A stretch of DNA of 64,000 nucleotides, taken from positions 62,001 through 126,000 of the forward strand of contig BDSL01000158.1 of NCBI GenBank assembly GCA_003116995.1, read 5' to 3'. Shown in pieces: positions 10,872-23,258 of the stretch. Every line of letters starts with the position of its first letter. The stretch's first letter is position 1. The position numbers were made by a program, and so were the translations under genes. Under the pieces are notes generated by a model. That model was given only the letters and a program-made list of their open reading frames with translations. It was not told where the DNA came from and did no database searches. Origin of the DNA: Yamagishiella unicocca. Taxonomy: Eukaryota; Chlorophyta; Chlorophyceae; Chlamydomonadales; Volvocaceae.

Positions 10872-11810
10872 CTACATGAATAATTTACCGTTGGCCTGGA
10901 TGCGCTCAGCAGTGACTTCCGGCAGCTCCAGGACGCGGACCCAGCTCTTGATGCGGCTCGGGACCGTCAGGCCGTTGGCCCCCGCCACCGCCCGCAAATC
11001 GATGCCGAACAGTTGCTGGTACAGGCCGTTCGCGACGTCATCCCACATCACGCAGTCACAGAACTGCTCGAAGCTGTGTGCGAACGCCGTCGCCGTACGG
11101 TACGACATGTTGGCGGGCGTGCGCTGCAGCCAGTCGGTCAGCGTATAGCCGCCCTGCCCCACGCCGGTGCCCCAGGCCTGGTACAGCCCAACGCCGGACG
11201 CGTCGACTACGAGCGCGAAGCTGTGCGCGTAGGAGGTGGAGCGCAGAGCGCATGGGTTGCGCTGCTCTTCGGCCCGAAGCATGATGCAGTCCGTGAGCGC
11301 CACGACGAGGCACGTGGAGGAGGGGGGCACAATGGCTCCCACGGCCGCGCGAGCCGCACTGCCGCCATGCTGCACCGCGATGGCCTTGCTCAGGGCAGCG
11401 GGAAGGATGGTAGAGGGCTCCATGCGGACCTGGGCCGTGGTAGGTAGGCCGCCCAGGGTGCGGCTGTTGAATGACGCGGCGCTGACGCGGGCGTCGAGGT
11501 CGTGGAGGTTGGCGCACAGCAGGGCGACAAATTCTGCCACGATCTTGCTGCTCACCCAAGAGTACTTTGCGGCGATATCTTGCACGAAGGTATGATCGTT
11601 TATTTGAGAGGTAACGATTCCGCGCAGGTCGCCCTCGTTGGGAAGGGGTTCCCTGGGCATCAGCAGCCCGCCCCTTACGACGGCGAGAAGCGGCATCTTG
11701 ATTGACTGGCTGACAATGTGGTAACGTAGGGATGCCAAACAAGCTCCATCCGCGAAGAAGGCCCGGATAAAGTCCCGCAAGGCGATGTTCGGGCTGTTGG
11801 ACTCAACCAT
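10872..11810 (-). CDS. Single-exon protein of unknown function, 312 residues
   Basis: One uninterrupted ORF with ATG at 11810 and TAG at 10872 is by far the longest in this intergenic stretch and stands out among short shadow frames. I do not recognise the family. The N-terminal 150 residues are mostly helical in character. The middle has YAHSFALVVDASGVGLYQAW followed by a GYTLTDWL segment and then FCDCVMWDDVANGLYQQLFG. This arrangement, a His next to Ser-Phe and an Asp in a beta-like strand, loosely recalls papain-fold hydrolases, but that is only an impression. No signal peptide or clear membrane helix. The absence of introns is unusual beside neighbours carrying 6 to 17 exons and could indicate a retrogene or a lineage-specific gene. 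Confidence 0.6.
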   Translation of the reverse strand: MVESNSPNIALRDFIRAFFADGACLASLRYHIVSQSIKMPLLAVVRGGLLMPREPLPNEGDLRGIVTSQINDHTFVQDIAAKYSWVSSKIVAEFVALLCANLHDLDARVSAASFNSRTLGGLPTTAQVRMEPSTILPAALSKAIAVQHGGSAARAAVGAIVPPSSTCLVVALTDCIMLRAEEQRNPCALRSTSYAHSFALVVDASGVGLYQAWGTGVGQGGYTLTDWLQRTPANMSYRTATAFAHSFEQFCDCVMWDDVANGLYQQLFGIDLRAVAGANGLTVPSRIKSWVRVLELPEVTAERIQANGKLFM

Positions 11811-13259
11811 TGATGGCCGGGTTCTTGATAGTCCTTCGCAAAATTAATTGTATTTTCCACGGGAATGAAGGGACATACGACGATAGGCATACATGCGCGT
11901 ATGTAACCGACCAACGTCGTAGCTAGTATGTGTTGCGTCGGCACGAGGCCATGCTATGGACTACAGTTAAGCAGGCAGATATAAAAAGCAGCTCCAATTT
12001 CAAAGAATGTTCGTTTCATAAACACTTTGGCAGGTGCGAGCAGCGGGCCTTGTGCTGTACAATGGGAATCGCAGTAAAGAGCATCCATCAGGCCTTCATG
12101 TTGAAGCCACGAACAAAGCCCCTTCGTAAATTTAATGCAAGGTTGCATATCCCTTGCATTCCAAATAGTTCGGCGATCCGTGTGAGTTACGGAGGTGGGC
12201 TTCGACGCGGCACCCTAGCTCCTACAACTCCAATTCATAGATTGTTTTCGGCATGGTTTTATACGCGCAACCTCCTCCCTATGATTCCCAGCCCTGTGCC
12301 ACCCCTGCTCTGCTAGCACATGAGACCATTGCGTTTGGTTACGGCGGAACAATGCGCGATGTTCCTGGTCGCCAAACGTCCGCTACGCAGAGAGCGGGCG
12401 TATGTAGGGATAGGCGGCTGCAGGGTCGGGGAGGCCTTCCGGAAAATTTGGCGAAGTGCCGGCGTAGTGCCGCCGCAGCCAAATCAGTGACCGGTTGGAA
12501 CCCAGGCAGAAGGATCAATAGGAATCAATATGATACAGATAAGTAGGACGTTGTTGCCGTGTGGACGGCAAGCAGTGGAGTGCGGGACAGGGCAGAAGAT
12601 TACTGGCCGATAGTGTGCCGGTGCTGCGGTGGCATGTGTCAATTGTCATGCTTTGATTGATGAGCAAATGCTCGGCCTATGGTTGCGGAACGAAGGGATA
12701 CTGCCCCTGAGCGGCAGCCATAACGTGGGAGTTGGGAATCTTTTGTTTCTCGTCCCTAAGCCGGCCCCTTGACAGTGGGGTTCCAGGCAGAGATGCACGA
12801 GCCACGTGCGGGTTCCGGAAGAGTGCTCGACAGCATCTCGAGCCTGTAAGCCACGTACGGCATCAAACGAACCCGCAGCGAAGGGTGTAACGGGCACGGC
12901 GGGGCGCAAGGGGGACGAAGTGCGGGATCACGTTCATAGCTAGCGAGCTAGCGACGTAGCATAGCAAAGATGTAACCGTATAATTCCTTGTAAGATATTC
13001 CCGGTGGACATACGTCACATCCTCGGAACAGCTCGGAAGACAAGTTCACGGTCGCAGTTTACCGATATACTCCGCAGCACATTGTGTATGGCACATCGAG
13101 CTAACTTTATAAACCCTTGGGTGGCACCCATGGCCATACGTCCAAATCAGAGAACGCGGCTGTTTCATGGCTTTCCAGGATGTGCCGTATGTCCATTGTG
13201 TTTCACCAAAGGGTTCATTCAATCGCGAAAGGAAACCCGTACTCGAAGGGCCATAATAG
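11811..13259. other. Intergenic, nothing recognised
   Basis: This stretch is AT-richer than the genes, and short ORFs on both strands lack domains. It includes the upstream region of the single-exon gene and ends where the first copy of the duplicated pherophorin unit begins. No RNA gene was seen. Confidence 0.4.
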
Positions 13260-13743
13260 TAAGGCGATGTGCCCTATGGTTCAGTATGGTTCTACCCTTT
13301 GGTCTGGACCCACTGCAACAGTTACTACTGCTAGTAAGGAGGTTACAGTGTCCTCAAGCACAGAAGAGGTGCCCATGTCCGTGGCCCCACGGTATGGGAG
13401 CTGGTGCTGAAATATCAGACAACTCGAAGGTCACAGGAAAGCCCCGAAGGCCATGGAGACCGTGAAGGGCAGCCAAGGGCCCCAGACGGCGGGAACACAA
13501 GCAGAGTCGACAAGTGGCAGGGGGAAGAACCGAGAACGGCGTGTCACGGGGTATCGGAGCTGCTCGGCACCTGGCAACAAGATACTTGCTGTGTCGTGGC
13601 AGCCCCAACCAGGCTGCTGACCAATCTCCATCCCTGACAGCCCCCACAACAATCCCGTCCTCATCTGTCCTGAGGACCACCCCACTTCAATCCTGAAGTT
13701 CTTGCCAGATTCCGCAAGGAGGCAGCGGGGACTGTCCTGTGTT

Positions 13744-13748
13744 TTACA
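13744..13748 (-). terminator. Candidate polyadenylation signal TGTAA for pherophorin copy 1
   Basis: On the minus strand TGTAA lies about 520 bases after the pherophorin stop. The equivalent position in copy 2 also carries TGTAA, which supports its use. Confidence 0.45.
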
Positions 13749-14268
13749 GGCATATGAAAGACCCTTAGATCCACCTGTCAGCAATTTGTCGAAAACCAGA
13801 TCAAAAGCGGATAAGATGTTGAACATGGCAAAAACATACCAGAATCGTATCTTCATGGCAGATGACGATGTGATGTGATGCGTAGTAGGGTACTCGACAA
13901 ATACCCAGACAGAGACGGGCATCGATTATGCTATACTAACATTATTGGCCATGCCTACCTGATACAATGTAAAGTGACCACATATAGATGAAAATCTGTA
14001 CATGACATGCACAACAGTATTTAACCGAAGTCTAATTGCACCAAAATGCTAAGTCTAATTGCACCTAAAATGCCTTCGCATTACTGAAGCCCTGCAAATT
14101 AACGCTGCACAACTATCGGAGCTGAAAACCTATTGCACAATACACAGTGAAAATGTGTAGACCATCCTGCATCTGCCGCAAACAATAGCCATTGCTGCCC
14201 TGCCTAATCGTAATCTAGGCGTAAAACCTCATAACGCACGATAAGCAGACCGTGCAACACGAATGCGC

Positions 14269-17124
14269 TCAAAGATCGGCCGCGTAGGTAGGGCAGCACT
14301 TCTTGCTGTCGTTGAACAGGCTCACGTAACTGTACGAGGACAAGAGGAAACGGGTAACCAAAGTCAGTTTGTATCACGCGTGCAAATCCCGCAAGCATCC
14401 CGTAAATGTACATTTCGGTACTGAAACAAAAAGCGTACAACATGCCTTGAACATCCCCAGTAGCTTGTTTACGAAACGACCCTTTCGATTCCCCGCCGTA
14501 CCAGGAGCTGCCCAAGCAGAAGTCGTCAAGCGACAAGGTCTTGTTCAGCTCGATGCAGATTTCGCCTCCAGCAGCCAATGCAATGCTCCAATTCAGTGGC
14601 GTGGCTGCGAGGGACGTATGGATCGGCATCATATTAAACCTTGTTGCAAAGTGTGCATAATCTCCGACAAATCCTGGCCTTTGACACACACATAACTTAC
14701 CCTTGAGTGAGTTACCAGTCCAGGAGATGGATGGCCAGATAGCACTACCACCGTTTGGGGTAACTTTAATTCCCTTGAGGCTCGTCTTCTTGGTAGAGTC
14801 TGTATTACGCGCAATCAACAAACAGGAACAATTATTGGTCATGTCGTTTCCGTGCTGTTGTCTGGACGAAAAAAATCATATCCAGAAAAGTAAAGCGACA
14901 TTTCCTGTTACTTCTAATACCGTCCATAACCATGGGAGGCACGCAATAGCAGGCCGTACCTGCCCAAATCTCGGCCTTAGACAGGACGGTGCTGGTCAAG
15001 CAAGGGCCCTGCAGACATACCCAGCATCAGGCGATACCATGACATATGATAAACAAACAAGCATGCGAGGTTCCAGGATGGATGGGTGGATCGATGCCTG
15101 GATGGTTTTGGGGGTTATGATGTGTGCCGCTGGGGCCGCTACTGCTGAAGATGTACAGAGCGACCCAGAGGTAACAAACCAGCTTCGGGTGACATTCGAT
15201 GGCGCTTACAGGGATCATAAACATGGGGGGGACAATCCCGACGGAGAAGCAGTACTGGGTGGTGCCAACCGTCCGACCGGGCTTGGTCGCAATATCCGGC
15301 AGGGCGTAGAAGGGGGTAATGCCCTTGGACTGGTTGCATCTGCGAGGAACGAACACAGGGGTTGGTCATGCAAGAGCAGGCGTCAGATCACAAGTCTTGA
15401 AAGAGTGCGCGACAAAAGCAGCTGTGAACATTTCCCTGCATGCAGACATTGGTGATGGCGGCAATGGAGATAGCTGTGGACAGCGGACCACGAAAAACAA
15501 GCAGCATTGTCTTCAGTCAGGGGTCAGTTCTCAGAGCTTGGGAAATCGGTATTTTCACTCACTTGCAGTCGGGGAATGGAGGCGGTTCGTTCAAGCAGGA
15601 CTTTATCGACTCAACGAAGAAGCAGTCCTGCTCGCCAGTGGACATCCTGACAGTGTATGAGCGTGAAGCTGTGCAGGCCTCCTCAAGCACCAGGCCGATG
15701 ACGACGTCAAACTGAAACTCGATGAAAGACTTGAGAAGAAGTGAATCAGCCTCAGAGAAGAAAACGCCGCAAATGCTAACCGCCGTCGGCGAGCAAGATG
15801 CCGGGTCGACAGCGAAGGGCTGAATCATGGGATTCATGGACCCAGAGAGGTTTGCAATCTTAGCGTTCAGCTGCGAAACCAGGAGGGACTGGAGCGCGAT
15901 GCAGCTCGCGTTTGTAAAGCGATAGGGGGGAAAGTCGTACAAAGGGGGAAGCAGGTCCACCTTGATGCACAGCTTGCAGGGAGGAGGAGGGGCAGGTGAC
16001 GGAGGGCGGGGCGAAGGAGGGCGGGGCGAAGGGGGACGGGGCGAAGGAGGTCGCGGCGTTACGATGGTGTTCGTTGGGCAGCAGCCAGACTGCTCGTTGG
16101 TGCCGAACAACGCCACACGGCAAGACCCAGGGCCCAGGTTGGCGGCGGGAGGGATGCACAGCTCCTCGACCGTGTCGCAGCCGGTATTGTTCTTGCCAGC
16201 AATCAGCTGGATGCAGACAAGGGAACCGTCGTTGCTGATGTTCATGTCCAGGTTGGTCAGTTTGAGGACGGTGGCATTGGTATCGGCGTACTTAGTAAAA
16301 AATGGGCCCGTCTTGGTGAACTTCCCGTTGATAGTGGCCTTGACCGTTGCGCTGTTAACCGCACACGACCTGTACACATTGAACTGGAAATCAAGGCGAG
16401 AAATTGCCATCAATTAGTTCTTTCTTGCAGATGCTCGTGGGATTAGGGCCTGCGAAAGGCCATGAACGGGCGCTTAAAGTACCGGATGAGGTATAAATCA
16501 TAAATCATAAATCATGTTGAAGAGAGGATTCCTCTATTGCACATCACTCAAGTGGACGCAAGTCAGGTTCATCGTAGCTTCAAGACGTAGGTTACTGCTT
16601 GGCCTACCTCAATCTTCTTCAGTTCGGAACTGCAGCACGTCTTGTTGTTCGGAATGGGCAGGCCTTCACACGTCTTGGGAACATTGATGATGAAGCAATA
16701 TGTTCCGTTACCCATCGCCACAATGTTAGGCCCCGCAGTGTACGTCCCGGCGGTCCTGTCGCAATTGCAGTACGGGAAAATGTTGGGATCTCCCAGTGGG
16801 AGCTCCACTTCTTCAACATCGACATCGGCGGAAACTGATGGCGCCCTGTAAGCAGCAAATGTGAAGGAGGGGCTGGTTTCAGTCGGTGTCAGCCGGTGTC
16901 GGTGTGATGACGAGCATGAAGTTCGGTCAGTCGGCGGCAAACAACCGTGGCGCCATCAGCGGAGTGAGAGGACGCACATGCGCAATCATCAGTTACTTCT
17001 TATTATTAGCGATGACCCTCAGCATGTTGTTACGTGAAAAACGAAGGGATTCATTTGCCAGTACTTACCAAGACGCGGTCGCCAACAGAAACGCCAAAGC
17101 AAATATGCATGTCAGACGATCCAT
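14269..17124 (-). CDS. Pherophorin, tandem copy 1
   Basis: Eight exons close in frame: 17069-17124, 16608-16845, 15563-16383, 15210-15339, 14960-15008, 14701-14799, 14502-14604 and 14269-14329, giving 518 residues. The order is a signal peptide (MDRLTCIFALAFLLATAS, cleaved near residue 25), a first pherophorin (DUF3707) domain with FPYCNCDR and ending CCPT near residue 200, then a linker of four RPPSP repeats (about residues 208-233), and a second domain with PDCKCNQSKGITPF, TTQYCFSVG, GPCLTSTVLSKAEIW, ATPLNWSIAL and terminal FNDSKKCCPTYAADL. Many paired cysteines and several N-glycosylation sequons fit a secreted hydroxyproline-rich extracellular-matrix glycoprotein of volvocine algae. All signature motifs of both domains are intact, so it is likely functional. 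The longest exon holds the linker and both domain edges. Confidence 0.9.
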
Positions 17125-18123
17125 TTTTAAAACCTTGGATGAGAACTGCGCTTCCGTTTCCGGGGAGATGCACTTCCGTTTCCGGAGAGAGGACTCTACA
17201 ACATATGCACAATGGATCGGTGCCTATGTATAGTTGCTAAAAAAATGGCGCCATGCTTTCCCGCCAAGGCATCCAACTGATACGGTACGACATCGAAGCT
17301 CGACAGCTTCCACTTCCCTTCCGACCTGGTAATCGATATGCTTCCTTTTCATGAATCGGCAACTGGCCTAGCTCTGGTAGCCCTACTCCATTGCGCTGAA
17401 ACCTCAGTTTCAAGCGATCATGCACCATGCAATCCCACGCTGGCATGCTTTTTGGGGTTGTTTCGTGTTTGTTCTTGTGTCAGAGACGTAAATATCGCCG
17501 CGACTATTATGCAGGATTGTGATGCGCAATATTACTTTGTAGATGCATGCATGCATGACTGATCGCAGGCGTGCATGGACGTATTCTACCCTATCACAAC
17601 GTCACACACAAGTGATCGGGAAGGGAACCCGACAACCAGCAACGTTGGTGTTTCCCAAACTGCATTTGTCGTATGTAGCTCCCTTACGGAAACCAGAAAT
17701 TATGGCGGTATTCGCGCTTGCAGCCATCATCTCTCACCTCACTACCAAAGCATCTACCGGTACATCTCATTAGCATATAAACCCACCTCTCCCTGCGCGT
17801 TCCCGACAGAATGGGAACCAATCCATAAGGGTTCATTCGACTTGCGCCGTCGAATTGCGCTCATTGCATGTTCATTGCGACAACAATACGCGATCACCAA
17901 AATGCAGATAATTGCGTGATCAACAAGCATTTCACAGCCTGCGACAGTGTCAGTGTTGCGAACCGATACAGGTTTTTGAGTGGTTCGATTGGAACGCCCT
18001 GTAGCCCAGGCAATTTGTGTAACCCAGGCGCCCATAGTCACCTGCTTGACGTTCTTGCGCAAATTCAAGTGGTGCCAATCCTATGCTGCTGACGTGATTG
18101 AACGTCCTATGCTGCTGGAGTGA

Positions 18124-18360
18124 TTGAAGATAGATCTAAGCTTGGATGTCCAGTTGTGGAAAGAGTTTGTCACGGCGCTAAAAGGCAACCTAACGCTACT
18201 GTCTGTACAATCTGCTGGTGACGGTGGTTGTGGCCGCGGGCAAGTAGCCAGGCCGCCAACCCGTGGGCGCGGCGGGAGTCGCAGCGGCGGAGGTGCGAGC
18301 GGGAAGCCAGCCAGACTTGAGGACCTTTCGGATACCGAGGATGAGGCAGAAAAACCATAG
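18124..18360 (+). other. Conserved short plus-strand frame, copy 1
   Basis: An open frame without an ATG reads KIDLSLDVQLWKEFVTALKG and ends in an Arg/Gly-rich stretch then LSDTEDEAEKP. The same two blocks occur in the second duplicate. It may be the last exon of an unidentified plus-strand gene or a decayed fragment. No upstream exon is evident. I do not recognise the product. Confidence 0.3.
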
Positions 18361-18390
18361 CAGCAACGGAAGCCACGCAACAGACTTACG

Positions 18391-19359
18391 CTATTGCCTG
18401 GCAAAGCAGCTTTGATATGAGGATGGCTTTGACATGAGGACGACGCATGGTCCATTGTCACGTCGCCACCGTGGGCGCTGTCTAGGTAGGTCATGGATGG
18501 TGGCTTTTGAGGAGTTGGGTGGTTGTTGTAACGGTTACAGTGGTGGTAATACCGTGTCCCCACACTATCTGTCCCGCCCGGATTATTCTCGCGCCGACGT
18601 TGGCCACCCGGCGGCTTGGCTCTGGACCACTATTTCTGCGTAGTCACACGATGTGTGATACGCTGCGCCCCGTTCCTTCGTGGGCTATGGGTTTCTCCTT
18701 CATTCCTTCCTCTTCTGCATCGGGGCGTATGCGGCCGCAGAGGCGGCGCGGTGTACGTCCACCTCCATTGCAGGCCGTTCGGTGAGCCTCTCCAAGCGCC
18801 CGCTCTCTGTGGCTGCTTCATGAAACCTCCTCGGCAAGCAATCACTGGCTGCTCTGGACCACGTTCGCCTCCTAGAGCGTGCGCTGTGTCGAGCACCCTC
18901 GCGGATTTCTTAGCCTCGAGTGCGCAACCTGAAGCGCCCACCCTTGGCGGCTGCGTTTCTCCTCTCCGTCATGGTGCGGATTTCCACTGTTGTTCCGGAC
19001 CACGCTCCTCTTCTGGCGGCGTCTCGGAGCCCAGCGAGCATATCTCCGTTGTGCATGTGGTGGGCAGGCGAGCCTTGGTCTTTCCCCCCATGCGCGAGGT
19101 GCTGTCTGTGGCGTCCTGCTCGCACTTTTCGAATTTGCTAATCTCCATTTCACTGGTGGACATACACGACGGTTGGCACGTTTCCGTGGGTTGTCCAAAT
19201 CTTCGCACATCCCCTTGACTTCAGTGAGATGCCGAAAAGTTGAATTCCATGGGAGTGAGGCTACAGCTCGCTCATTCGTATACCTCAAGCGGTCTTTGTC
19301 TCCTCCGTCGGTCTTTGTCTCCTCCGTCGGTCTTTGTCTCCTCCGTCTTTCTCAGTGTC
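18391..19359. other. Spacer between the duplicated units
   Basis: About 970 bp separates the two duplicated units. It contains loosely repeated blocks around GCTCTGGACCAC or TTCCGGACCAC (18608, 18850, 18990). A segment near 18741-18770 matches the 24960-25020 region in inverted orientation (GGACGTACACCGCGC). An ORF of 200 codons here has no domain and poor composition for a real protein. Confidence 0.4.
19291..19347 (+). repeat. 19-bp minisatellite, three copies
   Basis: GGTCTTTGTCTCCTCCGTC is repeated three times exactly in tandem immediately before the left edge of the second pherophorin unit. It may mark or have aided the duplication junction. Confidence 0.85.
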
Positions 19360-19771
19360 AGGCGATGTGCCCGATGGTTCTATCTCCTGGTCTGGAACCC
19401 ACTGTAACCGTTACAACAACCTCAAGCGCTACGGTTTAGGCGTCGCCCAGGAGTTTGACGGGCCAGCGCCCAACTCAAATGCCGACTTCAACGGCCACTC
19501 CCACCTCCCCCTTACCTGACCTACGCCCTATGCGCGGCCTGCGCACTGCCGTACATATTGCGCAGTCCTTGATCGCGGGGATCCATTGCGGGGATCAATT
19601 CTAGTCTTGTTCCCCAACCGGGCTGCAGATCCTGGCAGATCCATCCCCATCCCTGACAGTCCCTATAATAATCGACACTTCCCGCTCCCAATCCGTCCTG
19701 TGACCGACCCCACTTCAATCCCGACGAATTTCTGACCAGCTTCAAAGCGGCAGCGAGGACTGTACAGTATT

Positions 19772-19776
19772 TTACA
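19772..19776 (-). terminator. Candidate polyadenylation signal TGTAA for pherophorin copy 2
   Basis: On the minus strand TGTAA lies about 520 bases after the copy 2 stop, matching the position of the signal in copy 1. Confidence 0.45.
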
Positions 19777-20291
19777 GACATCTTTATTTGCGAGACCCTT
19801 AGATCCATCTGTTACTCAGCAGGCTGCCAAAAATCAAACCCAAAAGCGGATGCATGTTGCACAATACAAAACAAGCAGTGGATGACGATTTGATGCGTGT
19901 GATGGTTGCAAACATGCGCCCAGATAAAAACACGAGCAATATTTTTGCAAAACACCGACAACGCTAAAAATGTTCGACGTGTCTACCTAATTCAGTTCAC
20001 ATATAGCTAAGAATCGGTACACGAAATGCACATCAGTACATGAGCAATTCCTAACTGCACCTAAGTGCCTTAGCATTACTGAAGCCGCCCTGCAAATGAA
20101 ATATTCTCAACCATCGGAGCGACAAATCGTTGCACAATACACTGTCATGTGCGTAGACCATCCTGAACGTGCCGCAAGGCAATAGCCCTAAGCCCCTAAC
20201 AGCTCTGCCTAACCTAAGTGCCCAAGTAAGACGAGGAACATGCTGTGAACCTCACAATGCACAATGAGCAGACCGTGCAACACGAATCCGC

Positions 20292-23258
20292 TCAAGGATC
20301 GGCGGCGTAGGTAGGGCAGCACTTCTTGCTGTCGTTGAACAGGCTTACGTAACTGTACGAGGACAAGAGGAAACGGAGGAACCCGGAAAGTCAAATTGAG
20401 GAACCCGGAAAGTCAAATTGTAGTATGCGTGCGAATCCCCCACCAGCAAGCATTACCCCAGTGTACAATTCGGTACAGAAACACATACATCAATGGCCCT
20501 CACCATCCCCGGCTACAACCAGTGGCCTGTTTACGACCCGACCCTTTCAATTCCCCTCCGTACCAGGAGCTGCCCAAGCAGAAGTCGTCAAGCGACAAGG
20601 TCTTATTCAGCTCGATGCAAATTTCGCCTCCAGCAGCCAATGCAATGCTCCAGTTCAGTGGCGTGGCTGCGAGGGACGTATTGATTGACATCATATTCAA
20701 GCAAACCTCCGTAAATTCCGCCGGGTTGTTGCCGAGTGCGCGTAATCTCCGACGTACGGCTCTGACATCACTCCCCGGTGAGACCCCAAACTACAAGGCT
20801 AGTAGAGCAGCCTGCTGTTGCCTTCCATTCCGTGCTTTGTAGCACATAACTTACCCTTCAACGAGTTACTTGTCCAGGAGATGGATGGCCAGACAGCACT
20901 ACCACCGTTGGGGGTAACCTTAATTCCCTTGAGGCTCGTCTTTTTGGTAGAGTCTGTATTATGCGCAATCAACAAACAGCAACAATTACTGGTAATGGCG
21001 TTTCCGTGCTGCTGTCTGAACGAAAACAATCATATCTAGCATAGTAAGCGACATTTTCCATTGCTTCTAGCATCGGGGATAGGTTTGCCCAGGGAAAGGT
21101 TTGCCCAGGAATAAGACCGAGGGAGGCACGCAATGGCAGGCCGTACCTGCCCAAATCTCGGCCTTAGACAGGACGGTGCTGGTCGAGCAAGGGCCCTGCA
21201 GGCATACCCAGCATCAGGCGGCACCATGATGTACGACGAACACCGCGTACAGAGCGACCCAGAGGGAACCAGCTTTGGGTCACATTCGATGGCGCTTACC
21301 GGGATCATAAACATGGGGGGGACAATCCCGACGGAGAAGCAGTACTGGGTGGTGCCAACCGTCCGACCGGGCTTGGTCGCAATATCCGGCAGGGCGTAGA
21401 AGGGGGTAATGCCCTTGGACTGGTTGCATCTGCGAGGAACGAACACAGGGGGTGGTCACGCAAGAGCAGGGGTCAGATCACAAGTCCTGAAAGAGTGCGC
21501 GACAAAAGCAGCTGTGAATATTTCCCTGCATGCAGACATTGATGATGGCGGCAATGGAGATAGCTGTGGACAGCGGATCAAGAAAAACAACCAGCATTGT
21601 CTTCAGTCAGGTCCCGGGTCGATTCCCAGAGCTTGTGGAAATGGGAAAATCGGTATTTTCACTCACTTGCAGTCGGGGAATGGAGGCGGTTCGTTCAAGC
21701 AGGACTTGATCGACTCAACGAAGAAGCAGTCCTGCTCGCCAGTGGACATCCTGACAGTGTATGAGCGTGAAGCTGTGCAGGCCTCCTCAAGCACCAGGCC
21801 GATGACGACTTCAAACTGAAACTCGATGAAAGACTTGAGGAGAAGTGAATCAGCCTCAGAGAAGAAAACGCCGCAAATGCTAACCGCCGTCGGCGAGCAA
21901 GATGCCGGGTCGACAGCGAAGGGCTGAACCATGGGATTCATGGACCCAGACAGGTTTGCAATCTTAGCGTTCAGCTGCGAAACCAGGAGGGACTGGAGCG
22001 CGATGCAGCTCGCGTTTGTAAAGCGATAGGGGGGAAAGTCGTACAAAGGGGGAAGCAGGTCCACCTTGATGCACAACTTGCAGGGAGGAGGAGGGGCAGG
22101 TGACGGAGGGCGGGGCGAAGGAGGGCGGGGCGAAGGGGGACGGGGCGAAGGAGGTCGCGGCGTTACGATGGTGTTCGTTGGGCAGCAGCCAGACTGCTCA
22201 TTGGTGCCGAACAACGCCACACGGCAAGACCCAGGGCCCAGGTTGGCGGCGGGAGGGATGCACAGCTCCTCGACCGTGTCGCAGCCGGTGTTGTTCTTGC
22301 CAGCAATCAGCTGGATGCAGACAAGGGAACCGTCGTTGCTGATGTTCATGCCCAGGTTGGTCAGTTTGAGGACGGTTGCATTGGTATCGGCATACTTTGT
22401 GAAGGCGGGGCCTGTCTTGGTGAACTTCCCGTTGATAGTGGCCTTGACCGTTGCGCTGTTAACCGCACACGACCTGTACACATTGAACTGGAAAATAAAA
22501 AGGGGAGGTGCCATACATTTATTCTCTCTTGCAGATGCTCGTGGGATATGGGCCTGCGACAAGCCATGAATGGACGTGTAGGGAGGTGTAAAGGACCGGA
22601 TGAGGTGCAATCGTGTGCAATTCATAAATCCTAATCTGAAAAAAACAGCCCTTGATGTTGAAATGATGATTCCTGTATTGTACATCACTCAACTGGGCGC
22701 AAGTCAGGTTCAACGTAGCTACAAGACGTAAATTACTGCTTGGCCTACCTCAATCTTCTGCAGCTCGGAACTGCAGCACGTCTTGTTGTTCGGAATGGGC
22801 AGGCCTTCACACGTCTTGGGAACATTGATGGTGAAGCAATATGTTCCGTTACCCATTGCCACGATGTTAGGCCCCGCAGTGTACGTCCCGGCGGTCCTGT
22901 CGCAATTGCAGTACGGGAAAATGTTGGGATCTCCCAGTGGGAGCTCCACTTCTTCAACATCGACATCGGCGGAAACTGATGGCGCCCTGTAAGCAGCAAA
23001 TGTGAAGGAGGGGCTGGTTTCAGTCGGTGTCAGCCGGTGTAGGTGTGATGACGAGCATGAAGTTTGATCAGTCGGCGGCAAACAACCGTGGCGCCATCAG
23101 CGGAGTGAGAGGACGTGCGCAATCATCAGTTACTTCTCATTATTAGCGATGACCCTCAGCTTGTAACATGAAAGACGATGGGATTCATTTGCCAGTACTT
23201 ACCAAGACGCGATCGCCAACAGAAACGCCAATCCTATTATGCATATCAGGCGTGCCAT
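20292..23258 (-). CDS. Pherophorin, tandem copy 2
   Basis: Eight exons have the same phases and lengths as copy 1: 23203-23258, 22749-22986, 21667-22487, 21300-21429, 21147-21195, 20855-20953, 20564-20666 and 20292-20352, again 518 residues. The signal peptide differs most (MARLICIIGLAFLLAIAS), while the mature protein differs at scattered positions only, for example FTINV for FIINV, ELQKIE for ELKKIE, TGPAFTKY for TGPFFTKY, and terminal AADP for AADL. Both pherophorin domains, the RPPSP linker and the two CCPT ends are intact. It is a secreted extracellular-matrix glycoprotein by family. The near-identity of the exons and divergence of introns suggest a fairly recent tandem duplication under selection. 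An in-frame ATG further upstream exists, but starting at 23258 puts the hydrophobic signal peptide at the N-terminus. Confidence 0.9.

Larger units (their letters stand above)
13260..18390. repeat. Segmental tandem duplication, copy 1
   Basis: This unit of about 5.1 kb is repeated in direct orientation at about 19360-24790. Left edges align at GGCGATGTGCCC(T/G)ATGGTTC (13264 and 19363). Right edges fade near 18386 and 24760 after a shared GATACCGAGGATGAGG or GAATACCGAGGATGAGG stretch. It contains a complete pherophorin gene, its 3' UTR, its upstream region and a short plus-strand conserved frame. Edges are estimated by eye. Confidence 0.85.

Noticed and set aside
13431..13922. A 163-codon minus-strand ORF downstream of pherophorin copy 1
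   Set aside because: It falls across the expected 3' UTR end, is not open in the second duplicate, and has no domain.
14703..15455. A 250-codon plus-strand ORF
   Set aside because: It lies antisense across several pherophorin exons, has no domain, and is explained by the codon structure of the minus-strand gene.
18616..19218. A 200-codon plus-strand ORF
   Set aside because: Cys/Pro/Arg-rich composition from GC-rich repeats, no ATG context, domain or homologue recognised.
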